Origin: Notospermus geniculatus
Taxonomy: Eukaryota; Nemertea; Pilidiophora; Heteronemertea; Lineidae
DNA length: 64,000 nucleotides
Assembly (NCBI GenBank): GCA_002633025.1
Contig: NMRB01001444.1
Coordinates: 65,968 to 129,967, forward strand
Direction: 5' to 3'
The notes below the pieces were generated by a model. The model had not been told where the DNA came from. It did not search any database and saw only the letters and a list, made by a program, of their open reading frames with translations. Positions 11,079 through 21,720 of this stretch are shown here, piece after piece. Within the stretch, counting starts at the first letter, position 1. Each line of letters opens with the position of its first letter. A program made the translations under genes and the position numbers.

Positions 11079-11632
11079 TTGACGGATCCCAAGTGCGAAT
11101 CTGGTCTGCGGATGATGCCATCTGACACCTTGATTGTTACCACCAGTTGGCTTATATTTCTGTGTAGTTGGGCTGAAAAAGGTGATTCTCTCAGCATGAA
11201 GTGGGCGAGTAGGCCTACCCCTCAAACTTCCGGTGGCACATCGGCTTTCGTTACTTCGGGCGGTGCGACGGCAGTTTACGACACCGCAGGCCTTCATCTA
11301 AAAGACGGCGTTGTTGCTGTCGCCGCTTATAACGTTATGACCTTTCCCCTTCCACCGATTCTAGCCACGATTGGCCTCCTCGGTAATTTTTTAGCCATTT
11401 TTAATGAACCAGAAAAAGTACAAAAAAGCACCACGTGTTTTTTATGCGCAACATGGCCGTGTCGGACAGCGTGTACATAAATGCAAGACTTTGCCTGCGT
11501 TCGCTGTTAGCGATGGGGCCTCATCTCTTTGAAGACGTTCGTGTAAAGAGGGCTTTTTGTCTTCACTACCTCTCATGCTATCCTATCGGAATAATCCTTT
11601 TATCCTTGTATACTTTCTGCAATGGCCATTGA
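11079..11632 (+). pseudogene. Rhodopsin-class GPCR fragment (TM1-TM2) with frameshift
   Basis: The first frame ends in a TM1-like helix with the family signature GLLGNFLAIF, then an intracellular loop and KSTTCF. Reading then continues in another frame from about 11435 as NMAVSDSVYINARLCLRSLL, a typical TM2 (N-x-AVSD). A further hydrophobic segment with a cysteine (FCLHYLSCYPIGIILLSL) could be TM3, then a stop. The frame change falls in a six-T run at about 11438-11443, so a one-base assembly or sequencing error is possible. No ATG-led start or helices 4-7 are present, so it is a truncated or exon-level fragment. Confidence 0.6.
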
Positions 11633-11875
11633 CCATGTCATCACAGTAGGCCCTAACATGGCTCTGCACAATGCGCCGGAGCGATAATTGTTGTGTTTTG
11701 CATTAAATATACACGTACAGCATTTGAGTAAAGCGTCTAAGTTTGTAGAAGTGTCTTCATTTTTCACGCAGTTACATACCTGTACATATGGATGGGATTT
11801 GATGAGAAAAGGGGGGAGTTATAAGCCAACTATTGGCGCTAGTGTACAGGGTGGTCCAAAGTGCTGCACAAGCAT
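11633..11875. repeat. Solo mariner-type end
   Basis: TACAGGGTGGTCCAAAG at 11844-11860 looks like a mariner terminal repeat and recurs inverted near 28425-28440. No gene is present. Confidence 0.35.
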
Positions 11876-12060
11876 AATAGGAGCAGTCAGCCGCGCATAT
11901 TGCCAACAGATGGCAGCAAAGTTCTAGTGGACCAATGTACAGGAAAATCTACGTGATTGCTGCTCGATCAATAATGACTGGGTCCCCGGACTGGGTCCGC
12001 TATATGCATTGAATTGGGCCGTAGTGACACCTATTGGTCAACTCGCTGACAGCTCCTATT
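11876..12060. mobile_element. MITE with AATAGGAGC ends (copy 1)
   Basis: The ends AATAGGAGCAGTCAG and CTGACAGCTCCTATT are inverted repeats. A second copy in opposite orientation lies at 39589-39761 and shares CGCGCATATTG, ACAGATGGCAG, GACTGGGTCCGC and ACCTATTGGTCAACTCGC-type words. No coding capacity is visible. Confidence 0.65.
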
Positions 12061-12871
12061 CCACTACCCAGATCCCAAAACCACTGGACCAATTGGGATC
12101 TTGGTGTCCTTTCTTTTAAAAAGATTCTCCATCCATTGCTCTAAGTCGTTGAGGGCTCTGGGTAGTAGCTACATCCTGGGTGAACAACCTGAGTAGTTTG
12201 TTGTTGTTGTCGGTCCGATCAATTCTGTCCTTGCCGGAACTAACCTTCCTCTTCAAAACAATGCTTGTTCGATATTTTTGGGGGGGAGGGAGAGGGGTAC
12301 CCTGTATAGGCCCAGGCCAGACGACGTTAAAGGACCACTGTACTTATTTGACGGCAAATATTAAAATGCATAAGACATATAATTTTTGTGTAAGACATGA
12401 CAAGACAAAACGTCGCACGATTTGGCGATCAATATTCCTACCTCGTCACTTTTCAATTCATACAAATAAACAAAAGTATTGACTGATTACGTCATTACTT
12501 CGCCTGCGATCAGTTGGTTCTAAGAATCGACACCCGTTTCCTGCATTTTCACCAGGGGTTCATATCATCTGGTGACAAACGGCCATTCACTATCAACAAG
12601 TCAAAATTAAGACTAGGCCTACTCCTTATAATCCTGTTACTGTTTCCCTTTTCTGGCCGCCACAGAACGTACGCTCACGACCGACTACTCGTTACACGCT
12701 TGATTTCAATTTCCTTCTTTACGTCGCGAGATTGTCGCTGTGACGTCACTGACGGTCGCCCAAATTTTCACGAATATGACCGAAGGGCTTCGAAATAGTC
12801 ACCCAATGTCAAACCAGGGGCCTTTCACGGTGTAGGTCAACATGCACAAGAGGAAATTTTCGCCTCTCTAG
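12061..12871. other. No gene recognised
   Basis: A stretch at about 12066-12180 resembles the mariner-derived segment at 28310-28400 (ATCTTGGTGTC...CTCTGGGT). The rest has no recognisable feature. Confidence 0.4.
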
Positions 12872-13117
12872 ATGAAATTCACTATTTACCAAATCGTGGT
12901 GAGTGGTTGGAGTTTACGGTCAACGTCTTTGGATGATGGAGAAGAAAAGTCCCGTATTTCATGTGCTGCTGTCTGCCTCATCGTCATGAACTGTACGACC
13001 TTCGCAACGATTCCAAAACGCGGCAGCCTTGTCTGTCAGATGAGTGACCGGCGGGGGACATGCATGGAGAAACACGAAGCTGTGAGGTGTCCGCGAGCTG
13101 AGATGTTTCAAAAGAAG
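12872..13117 (+). CDS. Possible PAN/apple-like cysteine domain exon
   Basis: The frame carries a cysteine pattern like that of PAN/apple domains (SCAAVCLIVMNCTTF, then a Cys near SLVCQMSD, then two more), with hydrophobic residues between. It ends at a good donor (AAAAGAAG followed by GTAATG), so it could be a spliced exon of an extracellular adhesion- or lectin-type protein. Neither an upstream signal exon nor a downstream exon was found, and a second donor-like GTGAGT lies near 12900. The domain call is tentative. Confidence 0.4.
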
Positions 13118-13205
13118 GTAATGAACTTGATCCTACGGCATTTCAAGTGAATCTGACAGCATTATGATCGGCTGTGTTGGTTTGTGCAGAACGTGCCCCA
13201 GAACA

Positions 13206-13314
13206 GGGCCCATGTTCCCGAAGCCGTCGTTAGGTTAACGATGTCGTTAAAACTGGAAAAATGCATAGCGTAACGACATCGTTAACCTTACGACGGCTTC
13301 GGGAACATGGGTCC
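13206..13314. mobile_element. Short palindromic MITE
   Basis: GGGCCCATGTTCCCGAAGCC is mirrored by GGCTTCGGGAACATGGGTCC, leaving a loop of about 20 bases. CAGAAC-like bases flank both sides, suggesting an imperfect duplication of the target. It is one of several GGGCC-ended palindromes in the window. Confidence 0.65.
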
Positions 13315-13429
13315 AGAACGCACTGGGTTGGTTTGGCTGCTATAGAATTTGGGGGAACTGTATTAGGCTACCACGCGTGAGTAGTTTTATGCTGGTGTCT
13401 CGTAGTCTTAAATTTATCGATTTCCTTAA

Positions 13430-13967
13430 AGGTTACCTGAAAGGGTTTTACCGACTTCTGGTTTTCTGCGTAATACTGCAGAGCATTAATCAGATATCAG
13501 GGAACTGAAAACCGCATGAAAATCGGGTCACCCATTCCCAAGTTATGGGAATTTAAAAAGGGTGGCTATACCACCCTGGCAACCATGTCAGGCAGCGGAG
13601 AAAAGTACATTTGATGTCGTTGGATTTTTTAAACATATAAAAAACATTAAAATAACGTCATTTAACTTGGGCAGTTAGGTGTAGTTTTGATGTATTTTTC
13701 TTGTTCAGTCAGTCCTACTGCAGTTATTTCCTTAATATGGATGCTGAGGACAATATTTGGATATCTGGACAGCACAATTGACCTCACGAACCCACCGCCT
13801 GGACAGCCATGGATACCAAGTTGTTTGGTTGTCATGTGGAAACAACATCTTAAATTTGGTATAACGCTATAATTAATAGTCCAATCTTCATGCAACTTTC
13901 ACTGAATTGTTTTTTACTCGAACCACTTTTCAGAGGAAAAAATTATGAAATGCCTTTCAGGTAACCT
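13430..13967. mobile_element. TTAA-flanked element
   Basis: AGGTTACCTGAAAGG at the left is inverted at the right end. TTAA duplications stand at 13426-13429 and 13968-13971. The 538-bp interior has no recognisable gene; open frames on both strands (13662-13895) overlap each other and look fortuitous. Confidence 0.75.
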
Positions 13968-13971
13968 TTAA

Positions 13972-14329
13972 GGTCGATGTAAATCCTTGCGTGGCGCCAA
14001 ACTGCCCAACTTCAACTCGTGATAATTCATTGATAACAATGACTACAAATGTATTTCTGGTACGGTATGTTACGTATGAAGCGTCTAAGTGAAATTTGAC
14101 CCTAAATTACTGGACGCAAGGATCCCGGAACCGCCGATAGGCGGCAGTACACGACGAAGGCTTTTTGTGGATCGCTGCTGATATTTTTATAGTGTAGGCG
14201 ATTTTTGGGTTTGTACATGTAGCTCATAGGCGTTCGTTTGGCACCAAGGGGATGAAGTTGCTCGTTGTTATGACTGTCCATCAATAGATAATAGGGAAAG
14301 ATATAGATAGTGAGTCATACTCCAGAATT
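13972..14329. other. No gene recognised
   Basis: Nothing recognisable was found here. Confidence 0.4.
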
Positions 14330-15165
14330 CACGAATTTTCGACCCCAACCGGGGTCTTTTTCAAGTGGAACTTTACAATCTGAAACTCTAGAAAAGACTG
14401 AGCTGAAACCCAAATGTAGAACTGCATAAATCTGTGTAGACAGGACAAACAAGCAATTAAGGGAAGAATAGCGACCAAGCCCCACGGGTGGCCGCTGGAC
14501 AATTAAGAAGAAGCTATTTTAGCTGAAAGAAAAGGTTGAATAACTGCAGGGTTGCTCAGCCTGACCAAGCAGAGTGCAGGTAACTGGCGCAGAGCTTCAT
14601 TTGGCTGAAAGAAAGTTTATAAATTAATAAGACATGTGTAATACATAACAAGCACAAAACGAAAAGATGCACAAAGGTCAACACAAAGTAAAGGAATATA
14701 AAGGAAGTTAACTTCCAGATTTGTAGGGAAAAAAANNNNNNNNNNNNNNTTTTTTTCCCTACAAATCTGGAAGTTAACTTCCTTTATATTCCTTTACTTT
14801 GTGTTGACCTTTGTGCATCTTTTCGTTTTGTGCTTGTTATGTATTACACATGTCTTATTAATTTATAAACTTTCTTTCAGCCAAATGAAGCTCTGCGCCA
14901 GTTACCTGCACTCTGCTTGGTCAGGCTGAGCAACCCTGCAGTTATTCAACCTTTTCTTTCAGCTAAAATAGCTTCTTCTTAATTGTCCAGCGGCCACCCG
15001 TGGGGCTTGGTCGCTATTCTTCCCTTAATTGCTTGTTTGTCCTGTCTACACAGATTTATGTAGTTCTACATTTGGGTTTCAGCTCAGTCTTTTCTAGAGT
15101 TTCAGATTGTAAAGTTCCACTTGAAAAAGACCCCGGTTGGGGTCGAAAATTCGTGAATTCTGGAG
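14330..15165. repeat. Near-perfect palindrome around an N gap
   Basis: The arms (about 14330-14735 and 14750-15165) are almost identical inverted copies, each ending in CGACCCCAACCGGGGTC. The centre is a 14-N gap at 14736-14749. It may be a fold-back transposon related to the one at 4795-5730, or an assembly join of the two strands of one molecule. Confidence 0.7.
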
Positions 15166-15471
15166 ATTGACTCTTGTTTATTATCATTTAGTGTGTCAAT
15201 TTTGTGCTTTTTGTACCTTGATAGTGAGTCATACTGTTCAGAAAGCGATGTTGAATTTAAAGATATTTGGGTGTTTTTTGAGATAATGAGACAAGCACAG
15301 GTATTGTTGACGTAACGACATGCCGCCGCCTGTTGCAAGCGGTGTACTTGTCTGCGTCATGTATGGCAGTGAACGTGTGCATTGTGTCAGACGGTTGAAC
15401 AGCACAGGTTATCGTGACGTCATGGGTTTCAGCCGCCGGCTTATGATGTACACATTGTTTGGGGTAGTACA
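15166..15471. other. No gene recognised
   Basis: No gene was seen. ATAGTGAGTCATACT words on both sides of the palindrome (14308 and 15222) may be its flanking duplication. Confidence 0.4.
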
Positions 15472-15832
15472 GCCGAATCGGTTAATGTCGTCCTGGGTAT
15501 AACAGAAATATACCCAGGTTCAATGTCGTCCCACAAAACTGTACCCTGGGTATACTCTAAATTCCCACTTACCTGTCCCATTCCTGAACTAGGAAAAATG
15601 ACTAAATCCAAAGTTGAAGGTAATGGGGTGGGGGTATGGTCAGAAACAGTAATGTCCTGTCCACTTACTTGTCCCACTCCAGAGCCTGGCAAAGAATGAC
15701 AGCGGTGCGATAACTTCAACTTGGGATTTGGTCATTTTTTCTGAGTTCAGGAATGGGACAGGTAAGTGGGAATTTAGAGTAGTTCGATCTACAAAAGTAT
15801 ACCCAGTACCGTAGTTTTGAGCCTAGGTACAC
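15472..15832. mobile_element. Partial copy of the GCCGAATCGG terminal-repeat element
   Basis: The sequence matches one end of the 36045-37145 element (CCGAATCGGTTAATGTCG ... TACAAAAGTATACCCAG ... GTTTTGAGCCTAGGTAC). It is interrupted by a TA-flanked MITE at 15555-15779. Only one end is present. Confidence 0.7.
15555..15779. mobile_element. TA-flanked MITE (CTCTAAATTCCCACTTACCT ends), copy 1
   Basis: The inverted ends are about 45 bases long. The uninterrupted sibling of the host repeat at 36119-36135 reads GGGTATAGTTCG. The insertion therefore sits in TA and duplicated it (15553-15554, 15780-15781). A second copy lies at 42428-42653. TA duplication fits a Tc1/mariner-type source. Confidence 0.8.
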
Positions 15833-16023
15833 TCATGGCCAAAAGTAGATGGACAGCAGTTTATCTTGAATATCTCCAAACCAATGGGGTGAAGAAAATT
15901 GAATCCGACATATGAAGGGGTAAATTTTCCTGGCTATCTAATGGTATCAGCGTCGAAAAAATCCGCTGAAAACCGCATTGGACAGAAGGAATTTTGTAAA
16001 GGTATGTTTTTTGCTACTTTTTA
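15833..16023. other. No gene recognised
   Basis: Nothing recognisable was found here. Confidence 0.4.
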
Positions 16024-16700
16024 GCTCACCCGTGAGCTTTAGTCGTCAGTCAGCGTCCGTCGTCCGTCGTCGTCCGTACGTAAACTTTTGGTTTGTTAGC
16101 GCTCTAGCGCCTTTATTTCTTGACAAACCTTTTTGGTCTTTGGTGGGTGTATATATGGGCCAAAGATCTAGATCGAGTTCGATTTTGAGCACGGTTGAAT
16201 TCCTATTTTGGCCCCCAGGGGGCGTTTTGTGAAAAATTCAATGGGCTTATTTTGATAATGGTTTGAACTATCGTGTTGAAATTTTGTACACATGTACCTC
16301 TAGGTCATAGCAACTTGCACATGAAATTTCGGTGAAATCTTATTCTTGACTTTGCCACTAGGGGGCCAAAACCCAAACCACTAAAAGTGCTATTAATTCT
16401 CTCTAACCAAGAGACGGATTTTTGTTAAATTTTTATCATGGGATATCTAATGAGGATACATAAGATACTACCCGAGTTTTCAGTTTGACCTCTGTGACCT
16501 TGAAAAGCAGGTCAAAGTTCGTCTGAAATTACGAAGTTGGCTCTTTTTGTAATGGTTTGAGCTATTGCCTTGAAACTTCGCACATATCTACCTCTAGGCT
16601 GTAACAACTCAAAGATGATTTTTTGGCAAAATCTGATTCTTCACTTTCCCACTAGGGGGATGATGATGATTCCCACCACCAGGCTTCAAGACAAGCGGGC
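16024..16700 (+). mobile_element. Degenerate copy of the AGCTCACC element
   Basis: It opens with GCTCACCCGTGAGC and CGTCCGTCGTCCGTCG and has AGGTCAAAGTT and CACTAGGGGG words in the same order as the better copies at 17525 and 18449, but diverges strongly. The right end is missing. Confidence 0.6.
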
Positions 16701-17129
16701 ACAGTGCCATTGGCACTATTTTTAATCCTCGCCGTCAATGTGAGAGTTTCAAGGTGGCCTACCTGACTCACATTGGGCCATTTGGACGTCTTCCGGCTGA
16801 AGATGCATCGGAAGTACTCCTGGTAGGTCTTCTCTCGACGGTTCCTGTAATTCGACTGATTTTCGTCCTTCAGTGCCGCTCACAGGTGGCGCTCGTGGGC
16901 CGGCGAAGGTCTAACTCTGATACAGTATTTAGCATCGTAGAGCACGTGTGTTAATTTGTTGTAAACATCATACGTGCCCTCGCTTCGGCTAAGATTTGGT
17001 AAGGTTGTCATTCATCAGGGGGTTTTATCTTGTGCAATCTAAATGGATATTATATTCGAAACACATCTGGAGTAACGGATGCTGCAGATAACTTTTTAAG
17101 GCCCGAATAAGCGCAAATTTAGACATTAA
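16701..17129. other. No gene recognised
   Basis: Nothing recognisable was found here. Confidence 0.4.
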
Positions 17130-17347
17130 GGGCCGATTTTTTAAACGATAGTTAAGGTAAACCTCGGTTTAACCATCGGCTTTTCTGACACACCGTGAAT
17201 TAACCAAAGTAAACATTTGAATTTTAGAATGTTTGGCTATCAACGATTCATAAAATCGAAAAATTCACTTCGATTAACAAACAGTTTGTCAACTGAGGGT
17301 TAATGAAACCCGATGGTTATCTTAGCTATCGTTTAAAAAATCGGCCC
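17130..17347. mobile_element. TTAA-flanked palindromic MITE
   Basis: GGGCCGATTTTTTAAACGAT is mirrored by ATCGTTTAAAAAATCGGCCC. TTAA stands at 17126-17129 and 17348-17351. Subterminal arms also pair (AACCATCGG / CCGATGGTT). No gene is present. Confidence 0.85.
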
Positions 17348-17524
17348 TTAATCAAGTTGTCTGTACATTTTTGTAGACAGTGATGCATGGGGAAAACTGA
17401 CTCGATCAAACATTCGCTTTCAACCCCTAAACCACATTTTTATCTGTTATTATAGAAGTTACTAATCTAAGAGGGCTAACAGGTGTTGACATGCACAGCA
17501 AACCCTTATTTCTGTGTGTTTTTA

Positions 17525-18444
17525 GTTCACCTGTGAGCTATAGTCGTCATGCGGTGTCCGTCGTCGGCGTCGTCGTCGTCGTCCGTCGTCGGCTTCCGTT
17601 AGCAGGGCACGTTTCGTAACCGCTGGAGCTATTGATCTGAAACTTGGTACATATATACCCCTAGGTCAGATGACCTATGACACCAAGTTTCGGTCCGATT
17701 CGATTCTTGGCTTGGCCTCCAGGTGGCCAAAACCAAAAACACAAAAAGTGCAATAACTCCTGAACTAATGACTGGATCATCTCCAAATTTTTATCATAGG
17801 TGTATCTAATTAGGATACATAACATATGTAACGGGTTTTTGATTTCACCTACTTTTCAAGGTCACAAAGGTCAAAGTTCTACAAAAGTAACGAACCTGCC
17901 ACAGTTCTTCATTATTTCACCGAGCGACTTCATATCTTGCATAAACGTGTATTAGAGGGGTACCTTCAAAAATACCGAGTTTCGGCCTGATCAGACATCC
18001 AATATGGCCACCAGGTGGCGTAACGTGAAAATCATCCAAGTGCTGTAACTCAGGAACGGCTTGACCCAGAGTGCTCAAACTTGATATTTACCTCCCTCTA
18101 GATGACCTTTACAAGCACGTCCAATTTCGGCCTGATTAAACTTCCAATATGGCCGCCAGGTGGCGTAATCCGAAAATCATCAAATGTGCTATAACTCAGG
18201 AACGACTTGACGCAGAGCACTCAAATGTGCTATGTGGCTCCCTCTAGATGACCTTTATGTGCATGTGAAGTTTTGGCCCGATTGGACATCCAATATGGCC
18301 ACCAGGTGGCATAACCCAAAAATCAGCGAAGTCCTGCAACTTGGGAATGACTTGATGCAGATTGCTCATAACTGACATGTACCTCTCTCTGTCATTTCAC
18401 TATTATGTCCAAACGGGTGAGAACATGGTCCATGGACCATTTCA
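17525..18444 (+). mobile_element. AGCTCACC element, copy 1
   Basis: The left end is GTTCACCTGTGAGC followed by a CGTC/GTCC simple repeat. The right end is ATGGTCCATGGACCATTTCA, itself palindromic. Inside are about 130-base tandem units containing AATATGGCCGCCAGGTGGCG and ATAACTCAGGAACGGCTTGA-type words. No open frame spans the units. It abuts a second copy with only TTTA between them. Confidence 0.75.
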
Positions 18445-18448
18445 TTTA

Positions 18449-19638
18449 GCTCACCTGTGAGCTTTTGTCGTGGTGCAGCGTCCGTCGTCCGTCGTCGTCG
18501 TCGTCGTCCGTTAGCATGGCACGTTTCGTAACCACTGGAGCTATTGATCTCAAACTTGGTACATATATACCCCTAGGTCAGATGACCTATGACACCACGT
18601 TTTGGTCCGATTCGATTCTTGGCTTGGCCTCCAGGTGGCCAAAACCAAAAACACAAAAAGTGCAATAACTCCTGAACTAATGACTGGATCGTCTCATCAT
18701 AGGTGTATCTAATTAGGATACATAACATATGTAACGGGTTTTTGATTTGACCTACTTCTCAAGGTCACAGAGGTCAAAGTTCTACAAAAGTGACGAACCT
18801 GCCACAGTTCTTCATTATTTCATTGAGCATCTTCATATCTTGCATAAACATGTATTAGAGGGGTACCTTCAAAAATACTGAGTTTCAGTCCGATCGGACA
18901 TCCAATATGGCCGCCAGGTGGCGTAACCTGAAAATCATCCAAGTGCTATAACTCAGGAACGGCTTGACCCAGAGTTCTCAAACTTGACATTTACCTCCCT
19001 CTAGGTGACCTTTACAAGCACGTCAAATTTTGGCCTGATTAAACTTCCAATATGGCCGCCAGGTGGCGTAACCCGAAAATCATCAAATGTGCTGTAACTC
19101 AGGAACGACTTGACCCAGAGTGCTCAAGTGTGCTATGTGGCTCCCTCTAGATGACCTTCATGTGCATGTGAAGTTTTGGCCCAATCGGACATCCAATGTG
19201 GCCGCCAGGTGGCGTAACCTGAAAATCATCCAAGTGCTATAACTCAGGAACGGCTTGACCCAGAGTGCTCAAACTTGATATTTACCTCTCTCTAGGTGAC
19301 CTTTACAAACACGTCAAATCTCGGCCTGATTAAACTTCCAATATGGCCGCCAGGTAGCGTAACCCGAAAATCATCAAATGTGCTATAACTCAGGAACGAC
19401 CTGACCCAGAGTGCGCAAATGTGCTATGTAGCTCCCTCTAGATGACCTTAATGTACATGTGAAGTTTTGGCCCCATTGGACATCCAATATGGCTGCCAGG
19501 TGGCATAACCCAACAATCATTGAAGTCCTGCAACTTGGGAATGACTTGACCCAGATTGCTCATAACTGACATGTACCTCTCTCTGTTATTACACTGTTAT
19601 GTCCAAACGGGTGAGCACATTGTCCATGGACCATTTCA
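18449..19638 (+). mobile_element. AGCTCACC element, copy 2 (tandem)
   Basis: This copy has the same start, internal tandem units and palindromic right end as copy 1, but is longer because it has more units. The units keep both the GGCCGCCAGGTGGCGTAACC core and a GACCTTTACA spacer, so copy number varies between elements. Gene A begins about 120 bases beyond. Confidence 0.75.
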
Positions 19639-19756
19639 TGTTGGGAATCACTGACGTCATTTGTTCAGTCCTCCGCGCAAATAGTACTAGTTTGGGTGCA
19701 GTGTCACTATATCGGGAGAATGCGGATAGGTGGCGCTGTGAGGAGTTTGTAAGGCC

Positions 19757-20982
19757 ATGATACTCCTGGTATCGGTCTCGATGATTTTAATCAACATCGA
19801 CCAACATCCGACGCGAGGGGTAAAAGAGACTATAGGTAACCAACACTCGCCTGGCCTTAGCTGCATTATACAATAAGAGAAGAATTGTCACTTAGTTACC
19901 TTTGGGACCCACCTGTCCAGCGGTGTTCTATAACCAATTCTGATGATAATGTGACTCGTTATTCTCTCTTGTCTAAATGATTCTTGAAGGAGCCAGCGAG
20001 GGTTAAGTATAAACTAGGAAAAGTGATCCCTTTCCGACCACCGCTTATGTTAGCCAAGTATGATGTGTGGTTCCCAGTCGGTTCATCGGGGAAGATAGTA
20101 CTCATTCAATCGTCGATAGAAACACCTTTTACGAATGTTGTTGTTTATGCTTACAAAGGTAGCTACTTTGGAATAGACTACAAGACGTCTTTTTTCAAAG
20201 ATTTCAAAGGTTGTATGACATGTATTTACTTGGGTTACATGTTGTTTTCTATTTCTATCCAACGGAAACGAACCTATCTACTGTATGACGTTAAAAGGGG
20301 GGCATTTGAAGGGAACGTCATTATACCTAAAACAAATAAATGCCTTTCCCGAGGAGTAGACTACTTTGCAGTAAGTCTAGGATATGAGGGGAAAGTCGTC
20401 GTGGGTTGCCTTAGAAGTTTCATCGGCGCCACCATTTATGACATAAATTTGTCAAACAAAACTGGTCGCGTTCATTTTGTCCTTACAAATGGAATCGTCT
20501 TACCTTTGAGGAGGCCACCAAAGGTTATCATCAGAGATATTTACTGTTTTCAAGGAATATACCTCCTTGCCTATCTTCTCATTGATAATTACCGGCTAAC
20601 AAAATACTCGCCGAGGCAGTTCTTGAGGTACTGCCGTGGTGGTCGTGCCATTCTAAAGTTCAGTTCGTTTTCCAATATGTTGTTCGTGATTTGTGTTCCA
20701 AGGCTTATTGCTGCCGGTATTACACGTATTTTTCACCCTAAGGACGGTCTAGTAAAAAAGGGCTCTGGAAAAAAAACGTTTACAGAGAAAATTGCGACCT
20801 TTCACCCGAACATCAACGATGGGGTTTCGACTCATTACATATTCAACCCCACCGATGGTGCGTTGTTGCACATTAAACGCTCTCCAAGGACGGCTCCAGG
20901 CATGCGAGAGCATTTCGTTTCAGTTGAAGTTTACGGTCGTGTGATAGGAGACTCAAATGCTGATGTCAGGTCGCACCCATGA
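19757..20982 (+). CDS. Family member A: predicted secreted protein, two exons
   Basis: Exon 2 (19997-20982) has no ATG before its conserved start block and opens just after an in-frame stop. I therefore looked upstream and found exon 1 at 19757-19835. It encodes MILLVSVSMILINIDQHPTR, a good signal peptide, and ends in G before GTAACC. Joining to the AG at 19995-19996 keeps frame. Shared family blocks are IPFRPPLM near the start, YKTSFF, IPKTNKC, GATIYDINL, TNGIVLPL, and a C-terminal HYIFNPTDGALLHIK. NKT and NLS sequons are present. AATAAA follows at 21120-21125. The pattern of short hydrophobic strands broken by IYD-type turns suggests a beta-rich, possibly propeller-like fold; that is inference. 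I recognise no known family. Confidence 0.65.
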
Positions 20983-21116
20983 TTGCCTGCAGCAGCGTTA
21001 AGCATTACGTTATGACGCCACATGATCCAACGTCATCAGTACGTCATAATGGAACTTTATATCATGGATAGGACAGCGTGACTCTCAGTGACTTCAGATA
21101 ATCTAAGTGATAAGAG
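20983..21116. other. 3' flank of gene A
   Basis: This short non-coding flank leads to the AATAAA at 21120. TGACGTCATAA-like words occur but no gene. Confidence 0.4.
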
Positions 21117-21720
21117 AGTAATAAAATTCATTAAAATTGATAGAAAACCGTTGCCACGGTAACCAGGAAAGTAGAAGAAATAGGCGATTTATCAGAAAAT
21201 GTGTGTTGGATGACGTGTAAAGTCCGGCGCAGCCTTCGCGCGACCCAAAGGAATGCGGAAGTAGGCTTACCACAAACCACAGGCTGACCACAAATCTTAT
21301 TCAACACACGACTCTTGAATAACCGATTGGACAGCGTGATCAAATTATACTCTGCTCCACTTTTACACGCAAAAACGAAAATTACAGGCAGCATATCTCT
21401 CATGAGTCCTTTACTAGTGTGTAAACGCTGTAGAATGGCCGTAGAATGTATGAATTGCGAATAGACTGTAAATAGTGCCCAGTCATGTGCAGGCGATCGT
21501 CGTTGGTAACGCGGGGGTAGATGGCGTAATTAGGTAGCCGCAAGCTGTTGTCAGATTTCGTATTTCCGCATTCCATTGGGTCGCGCGAAAGCTGCGCCGG
21601 ACTATACGATTGTCCAAAAAATTTGTAAAAAAACAACCGCAATTGGCGAAAATATAAGGGAGAATCATTTTTTAATGAAAACCTGATGTGGTTGCTATGG
21701 CAACGTTTCTTTCCCGACTT
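21117..21720. mobile_element. Element with inverted arms (CCGGCGCAGC..CGCGCGACCC)
   Basis: The segment near 21218-21260 (CCGGCGCAGCCTTCGCGCGA) is inverted near 21575-21605. Outer segments (CCGTTGCCACGGTAACC / GGTTGCTATGGCAACG) pair as well. No gene is supported; the minus-strand open frames here are parts of the arms. Confidence 0.5.

Noticed and set aside
17960-19560. CRISPR-like array in the GGCCGCCAGGTGGCG units
   Set aside because: The units are long, imperfect tandem repeats inside animal transposons, with no constant repeat and unique short spacers.
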